A DNA stretch of 5,274 nucleotides, from contig SCPW01000382.1 in the NCBI GenBank assembly GCA_004298605.1, positions 1-5,274 of the forward strand, written 5' to 3'. Below the pieces are notes generated by a model. That model was not told the origin of the DNA, made no database searches, and saw only the letters and a program-made list of their open reading frames with translations. How positions within the stretch are numbered: position 1 is the stretch's first letter; every line of letters starts with the position of its first letter. This document shows positions 1 to 4,289 of this stretch, piece after piece. This stretch comes from Gallionella sp. (GTDB lineage Bacteria > Pseudomonadota > Gammaproteobacteria > Burkholderiales > Gallionellaceae). The position numbers were made by a program, and so were the translations under genes.

Positions 1-171
1 GATTTCCGCCAATGCCGCCATGCGCGCATCCGGCACTTCGACGATGCCGACGTTGGGCTCGATGGTGCAGAACGGATAGTTCTCCGCCGCGATGCCCGCC
101 TTGGTCAGCGCATTGAACAGGGTGGATTTGCCCACGTTGGGCAAGCCGACAATTCCGCATTTTAAGCTCAT
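1..171 (-). CDS. ychF: YchF (EngD) family P-loop ATPase/GTPase, N-terminal fragment
   Basis: This is the first 57 codons of a YchF protein; the rest lies beyond the left edge of the window. The protein starts [17 protein letters not shown], and the Walker A/G1 loop GLPNVGKS is at residues 9-16. The stretch around residues 31-46 ([16 protein letters not shown]) is the hallmark switch region of YchF, an Obg-related TRAFAC protein. Known family biology: YchF binds ribosomes, prefers ATP over GTP, and acts in translation and stress responses in the cytoplasm. The ATG at 171 is preceded by AGAGG at 179-183 with a 7-base spacer, so the start is well supported. It lies 66 bases after the pth stop, and that gap is mostly a palindromic REP-like pair. 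pth-ychF is a widely conserved pair, so cotranscription is likely. The nucleotide-specificity motif (NxxE) and the TGS domain are outside the window. Confidence 0.95.
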   Translation of the reverse strand, partial: MSLKCGIVGLPNVGKSTLFNALTKAGIAAENYPFCTIEPNVGIVEVPDARMAALAEI

Positions 172-189
172 GGTTGTTCCTCTAAATTT

Positions 190-241
190 GTAGGGGCGTG
201 ATTCATCACGCCCAACAGGGCGCAATAAATTGCGCCCCTAC
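190..241. repeat. REP-like inverted pair (BIME-type) between pth and ychF
   Basis: Two hairpins in head-to-head inverted orientation form a larger palindrome. The outer arms GTAGGGGCG (190-198) and CGCCCCTAC (233-241) are perfect reverse complements. Inside, the left unit is a 9-bp hairpin, GGGCGTGAT (194-202) with ATCACGCCC (205-213) and a 2-base loop. The right unit is GGGCGCAAT (218-226) with ATTGCGCCC (229-237), also a 2-base loop. The units are separated by AACA. A GTAG tetranucleotide next to a GC-rich palindrome matches the architecture of REP elements mobilised by RAYT (REP-associated tyrosine) transposases; that link is inferred, since no transposase is present here. The right edge overlaps the pth stop codon (238-240). 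In RNA the hairpins could act in mRNA stability or weak termination between pth and ychF. Confidence 0.8.
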
Positions 242-825
242 GGTTGGGTTTTCGCACTATGCAGCTTCAACATCGCCGCTTCGGTTTTTCCTTCGATGAC
301 CAGATGCGCGATGTCCTGCGCGTGTTGCATGGCCTCGTCTATCAGCTCGCGCTCTTCGCGGCGCGGATCATTCAACACGTAATTGGACACTTCGGCGCGG
401 TCGCCCGGGTGGCCGATGCCGACGCGCAAGCGCCAGAAATCTTTGCTGCCGAGCTGCGCGATGATGTCTTTCAGCCCATTGTGCCCGCCGTGCCCGCCGC
501 CTATTTTCAGGCGCGCCACGCCCGGCGGCAAATCCAGTTCGTCATGCGCGACCAGCATTTCGGCAGGGGCGATTTTGTAAAACTGCGCCAACGCGCCGAC
601 GGCTCGCCCGCTCAGGTTCATAAAAGTTTGCGGCTTGAGCAGAAACACTTCATGCCCGTGCAAATGGCCGCGCGCGGTCAGGCCGTGAAATTTGGTCTCG
701 CTCTTGAAGCTCAAATTTTGCGCGCGCGCAAGTTCGTCCACCCACTGAAAACCGACGTTGTGCCGGGTGGCTTCATATTCGCGTCCGGGGTTACCCAGAC
801 CGACAATCAAACGAATCGGGGTCAC
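238..825 (-). CDS. pth: Peptidyl-tRNA hydrolase
   Basis: Pth releases tRNA from peptidyl-tRNAs that drop off the ribosome, by cleaving the peptide-tRNA ester bond in the cytoplasm. From the GTG at 825 the protein has 195 residues, close to the 194 of E. coli Pth, and begins (M)[13 protein letters not shown]. The residues known in the family line up with a constant offset of 2 from E. coli: Asn12, catalytic His22 (in TRHN), Asn70 (in FMNLSG), Asp95 (in HDELDLPPG) and Asn116 (in GGHNGLKDI). The frame stays open to another GTG at 861, but those 12 extra codons ([12 protein letters not shown]) are largely translated REP sequence and are not family-like, so the shorter start is preferred. The 825 start has only a weak GAG at 835-837, whereas 861 has AGGA about 10 bases upstream, so the start is not settled. 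The stop TAG is provided by the adjoining REP-like repeat. A terminator after rplY suggests separate transcription or read-through. Confidence 0.95.
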   Translation of the reverse strand: MTPIRLIVGLGNPGREYEATRHNVGFQWVDELARAQNLSFKSETKFHGLTARGHLHGHEVFLLKPQTFMNLSGRAVGALAQFYKIAPAEMLVAHDELDLPPGVARLKIGGGHGGHNGLKDIIAQLGSKDFWRLRVGIGHPGDRAEVSNYVLNDPRREERELIDEAMQHAQDIAHLVIEGKTEAAMLKLHSAKTQP

Positions 826-843
826 TGTATCTGGCTCAAAGAA

Positions 844-867
844 GGGCGCGATAAATCGCACCCCTAC
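844..867 (-). repeat. Single REP-like GTAG palindrome at the pth start
   Basis: On the minus strand GTAG (867-864) is followed by a hairpin: GGGTGCGAT pairs with ATCGCGCCC around a 2-base loop (863-855 with 852-844). One pair is a G-U wobble in RNA. It closely resembles the right unit of the pair at 190-241, which has the same GTAG, the same stem length and the same 2-base A/T loop. Here only one unit is present, 19 bases upstream of the preferred pth start, and it is read as codons if translation begins at the GTG at 861. It separates a possible Shine-Dalgarno AGGA (872-875) from the preferred start. Confidence 0.7.
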
Positions 868-900
868 AAAATCCTGTTTTAATGTGGATCGGCGTTAATG

Positions 901-939
901 AAAAAACCCGCCATGGCCTCTATCAGCTATGGCGGGTTT
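901..939 (-). terminator. Intrinsic terminator of rplY
   Basis: On the minus strand, 15 bases after the rplY TAA, an 11-bp perfect stem (AAACCCGCCAT, 939-929, pairing with ATGGCGGGTTT, 914-904) encloses a 14-base loop. The stem runs directly into six Ts (906-901). This is a textbook Rho-independent terminator oriented for rplY. In the opposite direction the stem is followed by only three Ts and no gene needs it, so it is assigned to the minus strand only. It separates the prs-rplY transcript from pth-ychF unless it leaks. Confidence 0.93.
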
Positions 940-954
940 ATGTGCGCCCCCGGC

Positions 955-1608
955 TTACTTGGCTTTTTTGGCAGCCGGTGCAGCAGCGGCTGGCGCTGCG
1001 GCAGCTTCTGGTGCAGCTTCAGCGGCGACTTCGACCGCGCCGCGCGGCACTTGCACGGTCGCCACTACGGCTTCGGCGGTATGCGTGCCGTGCAGTGCGG
1101 CTTCCACGCCTTCGGGCAGCTTCAAGTCGGCCACATGGATCGAATGCCCCAGCGCCAGATGCGCCAAGTCCACTTCGATGAAGGCTGGCAGATCCTTGGG
1201 CAAGCAAGCGATATCCAGTTCGTTCATCACGTGGCTGATCTTGCCGCCGCCTTCTTTCACGCCCGGCGCGATGTCTTCGTTCAGGAAGTGCAACGGCACT
1301 TTGATGTGCATCTTTTTGTTGGCGTCCACACGTTGGAAGTCGATGTGTTGCACTTGCTGGCGGAACGGGTGCATCACGAAGTCGCGCAGCAGCACGGATT
1401 CGTTTTTGCCATCCAGGTTCAGCGTCAACACGGAAGCGTGGAACGCTTCCGAACGCAGCTTGTGATACAGATCATTGTGATCCAGTTCGATCAGGTTTAC
1501 GCTGCCTGCGCCATACACAACACCTGGCACGCGGCCGGTGTTACGCAGACGGCGGCTCGCACCCGTACCTTGCGTTTTGCGGGTTGTTGCATTGATTTCG
1601 ATTGTCAT
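955..1608 (-). CDS. rplY: 50S ribosomal protein L25, CTC/TL5-type long form
   Basis: L25 binds the loop E region of 5S rRNA in the large ribosomal subunit. The 217-residue product has two parts: an N-terminal L25 RNA-binding domain (about residues 5-93, including [20 protein letters not shown] and [15 protein letters not shown]), and a C-terminal beta domain of the TL5/CTC type (about 100-190, including KVPLHFLN and the EGVEAAL region). It ends in a low-complexity Ala/Pro/Glu tail (about 193-212) and the basic end KKAK. E. coli L25 has only the first domain (94 residues), while the long form is usual in many other bacteria. The ATG at 1608 is chosen because GGAG (1616-1619) lies 7 bases upstream and [11 protein letters not shown] is the family N-terminus. 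An in-frame ATG at 1653 would add 15 codons running through a hairpin, with no ribosome-binding site. It lies downstream of prs after a structured leader and ends 15 bases before an intrinsic terminator. Confidence 0.96.
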   Translation of the reverse strand: MTIEINATTRKTQGTGASRRLRNTGRVPGVVYGAGSVNLIELDHNDLYHKLRSEAFHASVLTLNLDGKNESVLLRDFVMHPFRQQVQHIDFQRVDANKKMHIKVPLHFLNEDIAPGVKEGGGKISHVMNELDIACLPKDLPAFIEVDLAHLALGHSIHVADLKLPEGVEAALHGTHTAEAVVATVQVPRGAVEVAAEAAPEAAAAPAAAAPAAKKAK

Positions 1609-1615
1609 TTCACTT

Positions 1616-1619
1616 CTCC
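1616..1619 (-). promoter_or_regulatory. Shine-Dalgarno of rplY
   Basis: GGAG on the minus strand lies 7 bases before the ATG at 1608. It fixes the L25 start against the upstream in-frame ATG at 1653. It directly follows the T-run of a terminator-like hairpin, so formation of that hairpin and ribosome loading on rplY are physically adjacent. Confidence 0.85.
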
Positions 1620-1651
1620 AAAAAACAGAATCGTCCGCGACCAGACGATTC
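1620..1651 (-). terminator. Terminator-like hairpin immediately ahead of the rplY ribosome-binding site
   Basis: On the minus strand a perfect 8-bp stem (GAATCGTC at 1651-1644 with GACGATTC at 1635-1628) closes an 8-base loop. It is followed by TG and then six Ts (1625-1620), which has the shape of an intrinsic terminator. The T-run touches the rplY Shine-Dalgarno, and the hairpin lies 111 bases after the prs stop. It could be the prs terminator, an attenuator controlling rplY, or a weak terminator that mostly reads through. The stem is only moderately GC-rich (4 of 8 pairs), so its efficiency is uncertain. Confidence 0.6.
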
Positions 1652-1658
1652 ATGATTT

Positions 1659-1681
1659 GCGCCAGCCAACATGGCTGGCGC
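1659..1681 (-). promoter_or_regulatory. Strong 9-bp hairpin in the prs-rplY spacer
   Basis: GCGCCAGCC (1681-1673 on the minus strand) pairs perfectly with GGCTGGCGC (1667-1659) around the 5-base loop ATGTT. Eight of the nine pairs are G-C. On the minus strand it is followed by AAATC rather than a T-run, so it is not a terminator for these genes. On the plus strand it is followed by TAAAATTTTT, but no plus-strand gene ends here. It sits 7 bases upstream of the terminator-like hairpin, forming a tandem stem-loop leader to rplY. The function is unknown; mRNA processing, stability or attenuation are all possible. Confidence 0.6.
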
Positions 1682-1690
1682 TAAAATTTT

Positions 1691-1762
1691 TGTAGGGTGG
1701 GCACGGTTTCATCGTGCCTACGCGGTATCTGGCCGCGTGGGCAAAAACCTGTCCACCCTACA
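1691..1762. repeat. Second family of GTAG inverted repeat (BIME-like), directly after prs
   Basis: The outer arms TGTAGGGTGG (1691-1700) and CCACCCTACA (1753-1762) are perfect reverse complements. Each side carries its own stem. GTGGGCACG (1697-1705) pairs with CGTGCCTAC (1713-1721), with one wobble. On the minus strand GTGGAC (1756-1751) pairs with GCCCAC (1742-1737), with one mismatch. A central stem, ACGCGG (1720-1725) with CCGCGT (1733-1738), joins the units. It shares the GTAGGG head with the repeats near pth but has a different body. It begins on the base immediately after the prs stop codon. The structure is seen directly; assignment to RAYT-mobilised REP elements is inference. Confidence 0.75.
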
Positions 1763-2713
1763 TTATTCGGTGAACAGCGAACTCACCGATTCTTCGTTAT
1801 TGATGCGGCGTATTGTTTCCGCCAGCAATTCCGCCGTGCTCAATTGGCGGATGCGCTTGCAGTTCCGCGCGGCTTCGCTCAGCGGGATGGTGTCGGTAAC
1901 GACCAATTCATCCATCGCGGAGTTTTCGATGCGCTCGATGGCCGGGCCGGACAACACCGGATGGGTGCAGTAGGCCACCACGCGCGCCGCGCCTTTTTCC
2001 TTCAGCGCGTTGGCCGCTTCGCACAGCGTGTTGGCGGTATCCACCATGTCGTCCATAATCAGGCAGGTGCGCCCCGCCACCTCGCCGATGATGTTCATCA
2101 CCTTCGCCACGTTCGGCTTGGGGCGGCGCTTGTCGATAATCGCCAGATCCGCTTCCAGTTCTTTGGCCAGCGCGCGCGCGCGCACCACGCCGCCCACGTC
2201 CGGCGACACGACAATCAGGTTCGGGTAATCGTGTTTCCACACGTCGGACAACAAAATCGGGCTGGCGTAAATATTGTCCACCGGAATATCGAAGAAACCC
2301 TGAATCTGGTCGGAGTGCAAATCCATGGTCAACAGGCGGTCCACACCAGCGCTGGAGAGCATATCGGCCACCACTTTGGCGGTGATCGCGACACGCGCCG
2401 AGCGCGGGCGGCGATCCTGGCGCGCGTAGCCGAAATACGGCATCGCGGCGGTGATGCGCCCGGCGGAAGCGCGCTTCAACGCGTCCACCATCACCATCAC
2501 TTCCATCAAATTATCATTGGTCGGCGCGCAAGTGGATTGCAGCACGAACACATCCCTGCCACGGACATTCTCAAGGAGTTCGACCATCACTTCGCCATCC
2601 GAAAAACGGCCTACCGTGGCGCGCCCGAGATGGATGTGAAGGTGCTGTGCGACCGCCGCAGCGAGCTTAGGATTGGCATTGCCGGTGAATACCATCAAGC
2701 TGTCGTAGGACAC
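1763..2713 (-). CDS. prs: Ribose-phosphate pyrophosphokinase (PRPP synthetase)
   Basis: Prs makes 5-phosphoribosyl-1-pyrophosphate from ribose 5-phosphate and ATP, feeding purine, pyrimidine, NAD, histidine and tryptophan synthesis. From the GTG at 2713 the product has 316 residues, against 315 in E. coli. Visible landmarks are GRFSDGE (35-41), [10 protein letters not shown] (59-68), the flexible loop region [16 protein letters not shown] (93-108), [12 protein letters not shown] with the metal/ATP-site His133 (130-141), IIDKRRP with Lys195 and Arg197 (192-198), and the PRPP loop [10 protein letters not shown] (221-230). The start is GTG because AAGGA (2721-2725) is 7 bases upstream and [14 protein letters not shown] is the usual betaproteobacterial beginning. 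A TTG at 2719 is too close to that site, and the ATG at 2695 would remove the conserved first strand. It follows ispE and tRNA-Gln, and its TAA abuts a palindromic repeat. No frameshift or missing key residue is seen. Confidence 0.97.
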   Translation of the reverse strand: MSYDSLMVFTGNANPKLAAAVAQHLHIHLGRATVGRFSDGEVMVELLENVRGRDVFVLQSTCAPTNDNLMEVMVMVDALKRASAGRITAAMPYFGYARQDRRPRSARVAITAKVVADMLSSAGVDRLLTMDLHSDQIQGFFDIPVDNIYASPILLSDVWKHDYPNLIVVSPDVGGVVRARALAKELEADLAIIDKRRPKPNVAKVMNIIGEVAGRTCLIMDDMVDTANTLCEAANALKEKGAARVVAYCTHPVLSGPAIERIENSAMDELVVTDTIPLSEAARNCKRIRQLSTAELLAETIRRINNEESVSSLFTE

Positions 2714-2720
2714 GTGCAAT

Positions 2721-2725
2721 TCCTT
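2721..2725 (-). promoter_or_regulatory. Shine-Dalgarno of prs, deciding a GTG start
   Basis: AAGGA on the minus strand lies 7 bases before the GTG at 2713, the optimal spacing. Only one base separates it from the in-frame TTG at 2719, and it is 25 bases from the first in-frame ATG at 2695. It therefore selects GTG as the start of prs. Confidence 0.75.
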
Positions 2726-2756
2726 AAAAAGTCAAAACAACAGGGCAGGCGCCCTG
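2726..2756 (-). promoter_or_regulatory. Small GC hairpin with T-rich tail between tRNA-Gln and prs
   Basis: On the minus strand CAGGGC (2756-2751) pairs with GCCCTG (2746-2741) around a 4-base loop. It starts 6 bases after the tRNA CCA end. A T-rich stretch follows (2740-2734), then a further run of five Ts (2730-2726) next to the prs ribosome-binding site. The stem is short and the T-tract is interrupted by G and GAC, so this is at best a weak terminator. It could instead mark the 3' processing boundary of the tRNA or limit the tRNA-prs read-through. Confidence 0.45.
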
Positions 2757-2761
2757 AAAAC

Positions 2762-2836
2762 TGGCTGGGGAGGTAGGGATCGAACCTACGAATGCCGGAA
2801 TCAAAATCCGGTGCCTTACCACTTGGCGACTCCCCA
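2762..2836 (-). tRNA. tRNA-Gln (anticodon TTG)
   Basis: The minus strand folds into a complete 75-base cloverleaf. The acceptor stem is TGGGGAG with CTCCCCA, followed by discriminator G and an encoded CCA (2764-2762). The D arm is GCCAAGTGGTAAGGC. The anticodon stem CCGGA/TCCGG has loop TTTTGAT, giving anticodon TTG at 2804-2802. The T arm GTAGG/CCTAC has loop TTCGATC. Length and sequence, including the weak U1-A72 pair and G73, match the tRNA-Gln family. It decodes CAA and, by wobble, CAG. It lies 41 bases after ispE and 48 bases before prs on the same strand, so it is probably excised from a polycistronic transcript unless it has its own promoter, none of which is obvious in the short upstream gap. 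Confidence 0.97.
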
Positions 2837-2877
2837 TCTAAAACTTGAAGTTACCGAGACCTACCGTGCAATTTGCA

Positions 2878-3723
2878 TCAGTCCGGCGCCCATCCGTGCA
2901 ACGGATGCTTTGCCAAACCCTGCGCCACCACGCCGCGCATATCGTGCGGCAGTTGCCGCAATACCGCTTCGGCCTGGCCGCGGCTATCGAACCCGGCAAA
3001 CACGCATGCGCCCGATCCGGTCATCATCGCTTCGCCGAAATTACCCAGCCAAGCCATATAACGCGCCACTTCCGGGTAAAGATTGCACACCACGGGCTGC
3101 AGGTCGTTACGCAGTTGCCGCTTTTGCCCGCTCAAGAGGGCGCGCATTGTGATGGAAACCGTATCGCGTGTCAATTCCGGGCGCGCAAAAATCTGTGCGG
3201 TCGGCACATGCACCGGCGGGAACAGCACCACATACCACGCCTCGCCCAGCGGGCAGGCCTGCAACTTCTCGCCCACGCCCTCGGCGAAAGCGTTTTCGCC
3301 GAACACGAACACCGGCACATCCGCGCCCAGTTTCAAGCCGAGTTGCATCAAGCGTTCGCGCGGTAAACCCAGCGACCACAAGCGGTTCAGCGCGATCAGC
3401 GCGGTCGCCGCATCCGAGCTGCCGCCGCCCAGCCCGCCGCCCATCGGGATGCGCTTTTCAACGGTGATGTCCGCACCCAGCGCGCAACCGGTCTCGCTTT
3501 GCAACAAGCGCGCGGCGCGCACGCACAAATCCTGCTCCTCGGCCACACCCCCGACAATGTTGGTGCGCCGCACCGCGCCGTCCTCGCGCAAGCTGAAATG
3601 CAGCGTGTCGTGCAGGTCGATGAAGCGGAACAGGGTTTGCAGCAGGTGGTAGCCGTCCGGCCTGCGCCCGACGACATGCAGGAACAGGTTAAGTTTTGCC
3701 GGAGCCGGGCAGGTCAGCCTCAC
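2878..3723 (-). CDS. ispE: 4-diphosphocytidyl-2-C-methyl-D-erythritol kinase
   Basis: IspE phosphorylates CDP-methylerythritol with ATP in the MEP (non-mevalonate) isoprenoid pathway. It is a cytoplasmic GHMP kinase. From the GTG at 3723 the product has 281 residues (E. coli: 283) and starts (M)RLTCPAPAKLNLFLHVVG, aligning residue for residue with the E. coli start; Lys10 is the conserved substrate-site lysine. The glycine-rich ATP loop PMGGGLGGGSSDAA is at 93-106, the catalytic Asp is in GADVPVF (Asp135), and the third GHMP motif is TGSGACVF (235-242). The GTG overlaps the lolB stop as GTGA, which points to translational coupling. Upstream in-frame ATGs at 3741 and 3735 would add 6 or 4 residues; neither has a clear ribosome-binding site, so the start remains slightly uncertain. 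tRNA-Gln and prs follow. Confidence 0.96.
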   Translation of the reverse strand: MRLTCPAPAKLNLFLHVVGRRPDGYHLLQTLFRFIDLHDTLHFSLREDGAVRRTNIVGGVAEEQDLCVRAARLLQSETGCALGADITVEKRIPMGGGLGGGSSDAATALIALNRLWSLGLPRERLMQLGLKLGADVPVFVFGENAFAEGVGEKLQACPLGEAWYVVLFPPVHVPTAQIFARPELTRDTVSITMRALLSGQKRQLRNDLQPVVCNLYPEVARYMAWLGNFGEAMMTGSGACVFAGFDSRGQAEAVLRQLPHDMRGVVAQGLAKHPLHGWAPD

Positions 3724-4289
3724 GGTTGGGGCCATTCCCATTCGTCGATCAGCAACTGCACCTGCAAATCCTCGCGGCTCAACTGCAAGCGGGTCGGCAT
3801 GCTGTCCGGCCTGCTATCGGCATAGCGCAGGTAGCGCACCTCCCATCCGTTCTGGTGCAGCACCGTGATTTGCCCGTTGTCGCCGCGCTCGATTTTCGCC
3901 GGGCTTTCCGCTGCCGCCAGGCCCAGCACCCAATGGCGCAAGCCATCCACCGGCAGATACCAGCCCAGCGCCTGTTGCATCAGCGATTCCGCATCGTCGG
4001 CCCGATAGTGTTTATCGCCGTCATCCAGCGTCGCGCTCCGGGCATCGCTGTAAACGCGCGCGGCAGTTTGCCCGAGCGGCGCGAGCAGCAGGATTTCGTC
4101 GGATTGCGCCCGGTGCGTCCAGCGCAACCCGGCCGAGTGATGCGCGCCGTCATACTTGACCGCGATGCGCCCGTTCAGCGCGAACGGTGCGGAACCGGAG
4201 TGTGCGGGACGCGCAGCCGGCGCGGGCGCGGGTTGCAGCGAGGCGCAGCCGCCCAGCAAACCAAGCCAAACCAGGACAAGCAGTCGCAT
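3720..4289 (-). CDS. lolB: Outer-membrane lipoprotein insertion protein LolB
   Basis: LolB is the outer-membrane lipoprotein that accepts lipoproteins from the periplasmic carrier LolA and inserts them into the inner leaflet of the outer membrane. The 189-residue product begins with a short lipoprotein signal (MRLLVLVWLGLLGGC) whose lipobox LGGC puts the lipidated cysteine at residue 15. The next residue is Ala, not Asp, consistent with outer-membrane sorting. A Pro/Ala linker follows (about 19-34). LolB-type blocks are FALNGRIAVK (36-45), EILLLAPLGQTAARV (65-79, containing the hydrophobic loop region), LGWYLPVDGLRHWVLG (108-123), GWEVRY (148-153) and a final PTRLQL strand. The ATG shares one base with the TAA of the TPR gene (TAATG), and the stop overlaps the ispE start. 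There is no strong ribosome-binding site, so translation probably depends on coupling. lolB directly ahead of ispE and prs is a conserved arrangement also seen in gammaproteobacteria. Confidence 0.93.
   Translation of the reverse strand: MRLLVLVWLGLLGGCASLQPAPAPAARPAHSGSAPFALNGRIAVKYDGAHHSAGLRWTHRAQSDEILLLAPLGQTAARVYSDARSATLDDGDKHYRADDAESLMQQALGWYLPVDGLRHWVLGLAAAESPAKIERGDNGQITVLHQNGWEVRYLRYADSRPDSMPTRLQLSREDLQVQLLIDEWEWPQP

Noticed and set aside
826..861. 12-codon N-terminal extension of Pth (start GTG at 861)
   Set aside because: The extension is mostly translated repeat sequence and is absent from the family. It is kept only as an alternative because the preferred start has a weak ribosome-binding site.
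244..882. Long plus-strand open frame opposite pth (and similar ones opposite rplY, prs, ispE and the TPR gene)
   Set aside because: Each lies antisense to a gene with a full set of family motifs. The translations are Arg/His/Gln-rich with no recognisable domain, as expected for the complement of GC-rich coding sequence.
961..1033. Ala/Pro-rich low-complexity coding stretch as a possible frameshift or repeat expansion
   Set aside because: An Ala/Pro/Lys-rich tail is common at the end of long-form L25 proteins, and the frame runs cleanly into KKAK and a stop followed by a terminator.
1609..1653. 15-codon N-terminal extension of L25 (start ATG at 1653)
   Set aside because: It has no ribosome-binding site and reads through the terminator-like hairpin. 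The ATG at 1608 has a well-placed GGAG and begins at the family N-terminus.
1659..1690. Hairpin plus TAAAATTTTT read as a plus-strand intrinsic terminator
   Set aside because: No credible plus-strand gene ends here and the T-run is interrupted. The hairpin is better described as part of the minus-strand prs-rplY spacer.
2867..2877. Small palindrome TGCAA-T-TTGCA just after the ispE stop, as a possible operator or terminator
   Set aside because: The stem is only 5 bp with a single-base spacer, there is no T-run and no promoter nearby, so chance is the simplest explanation.
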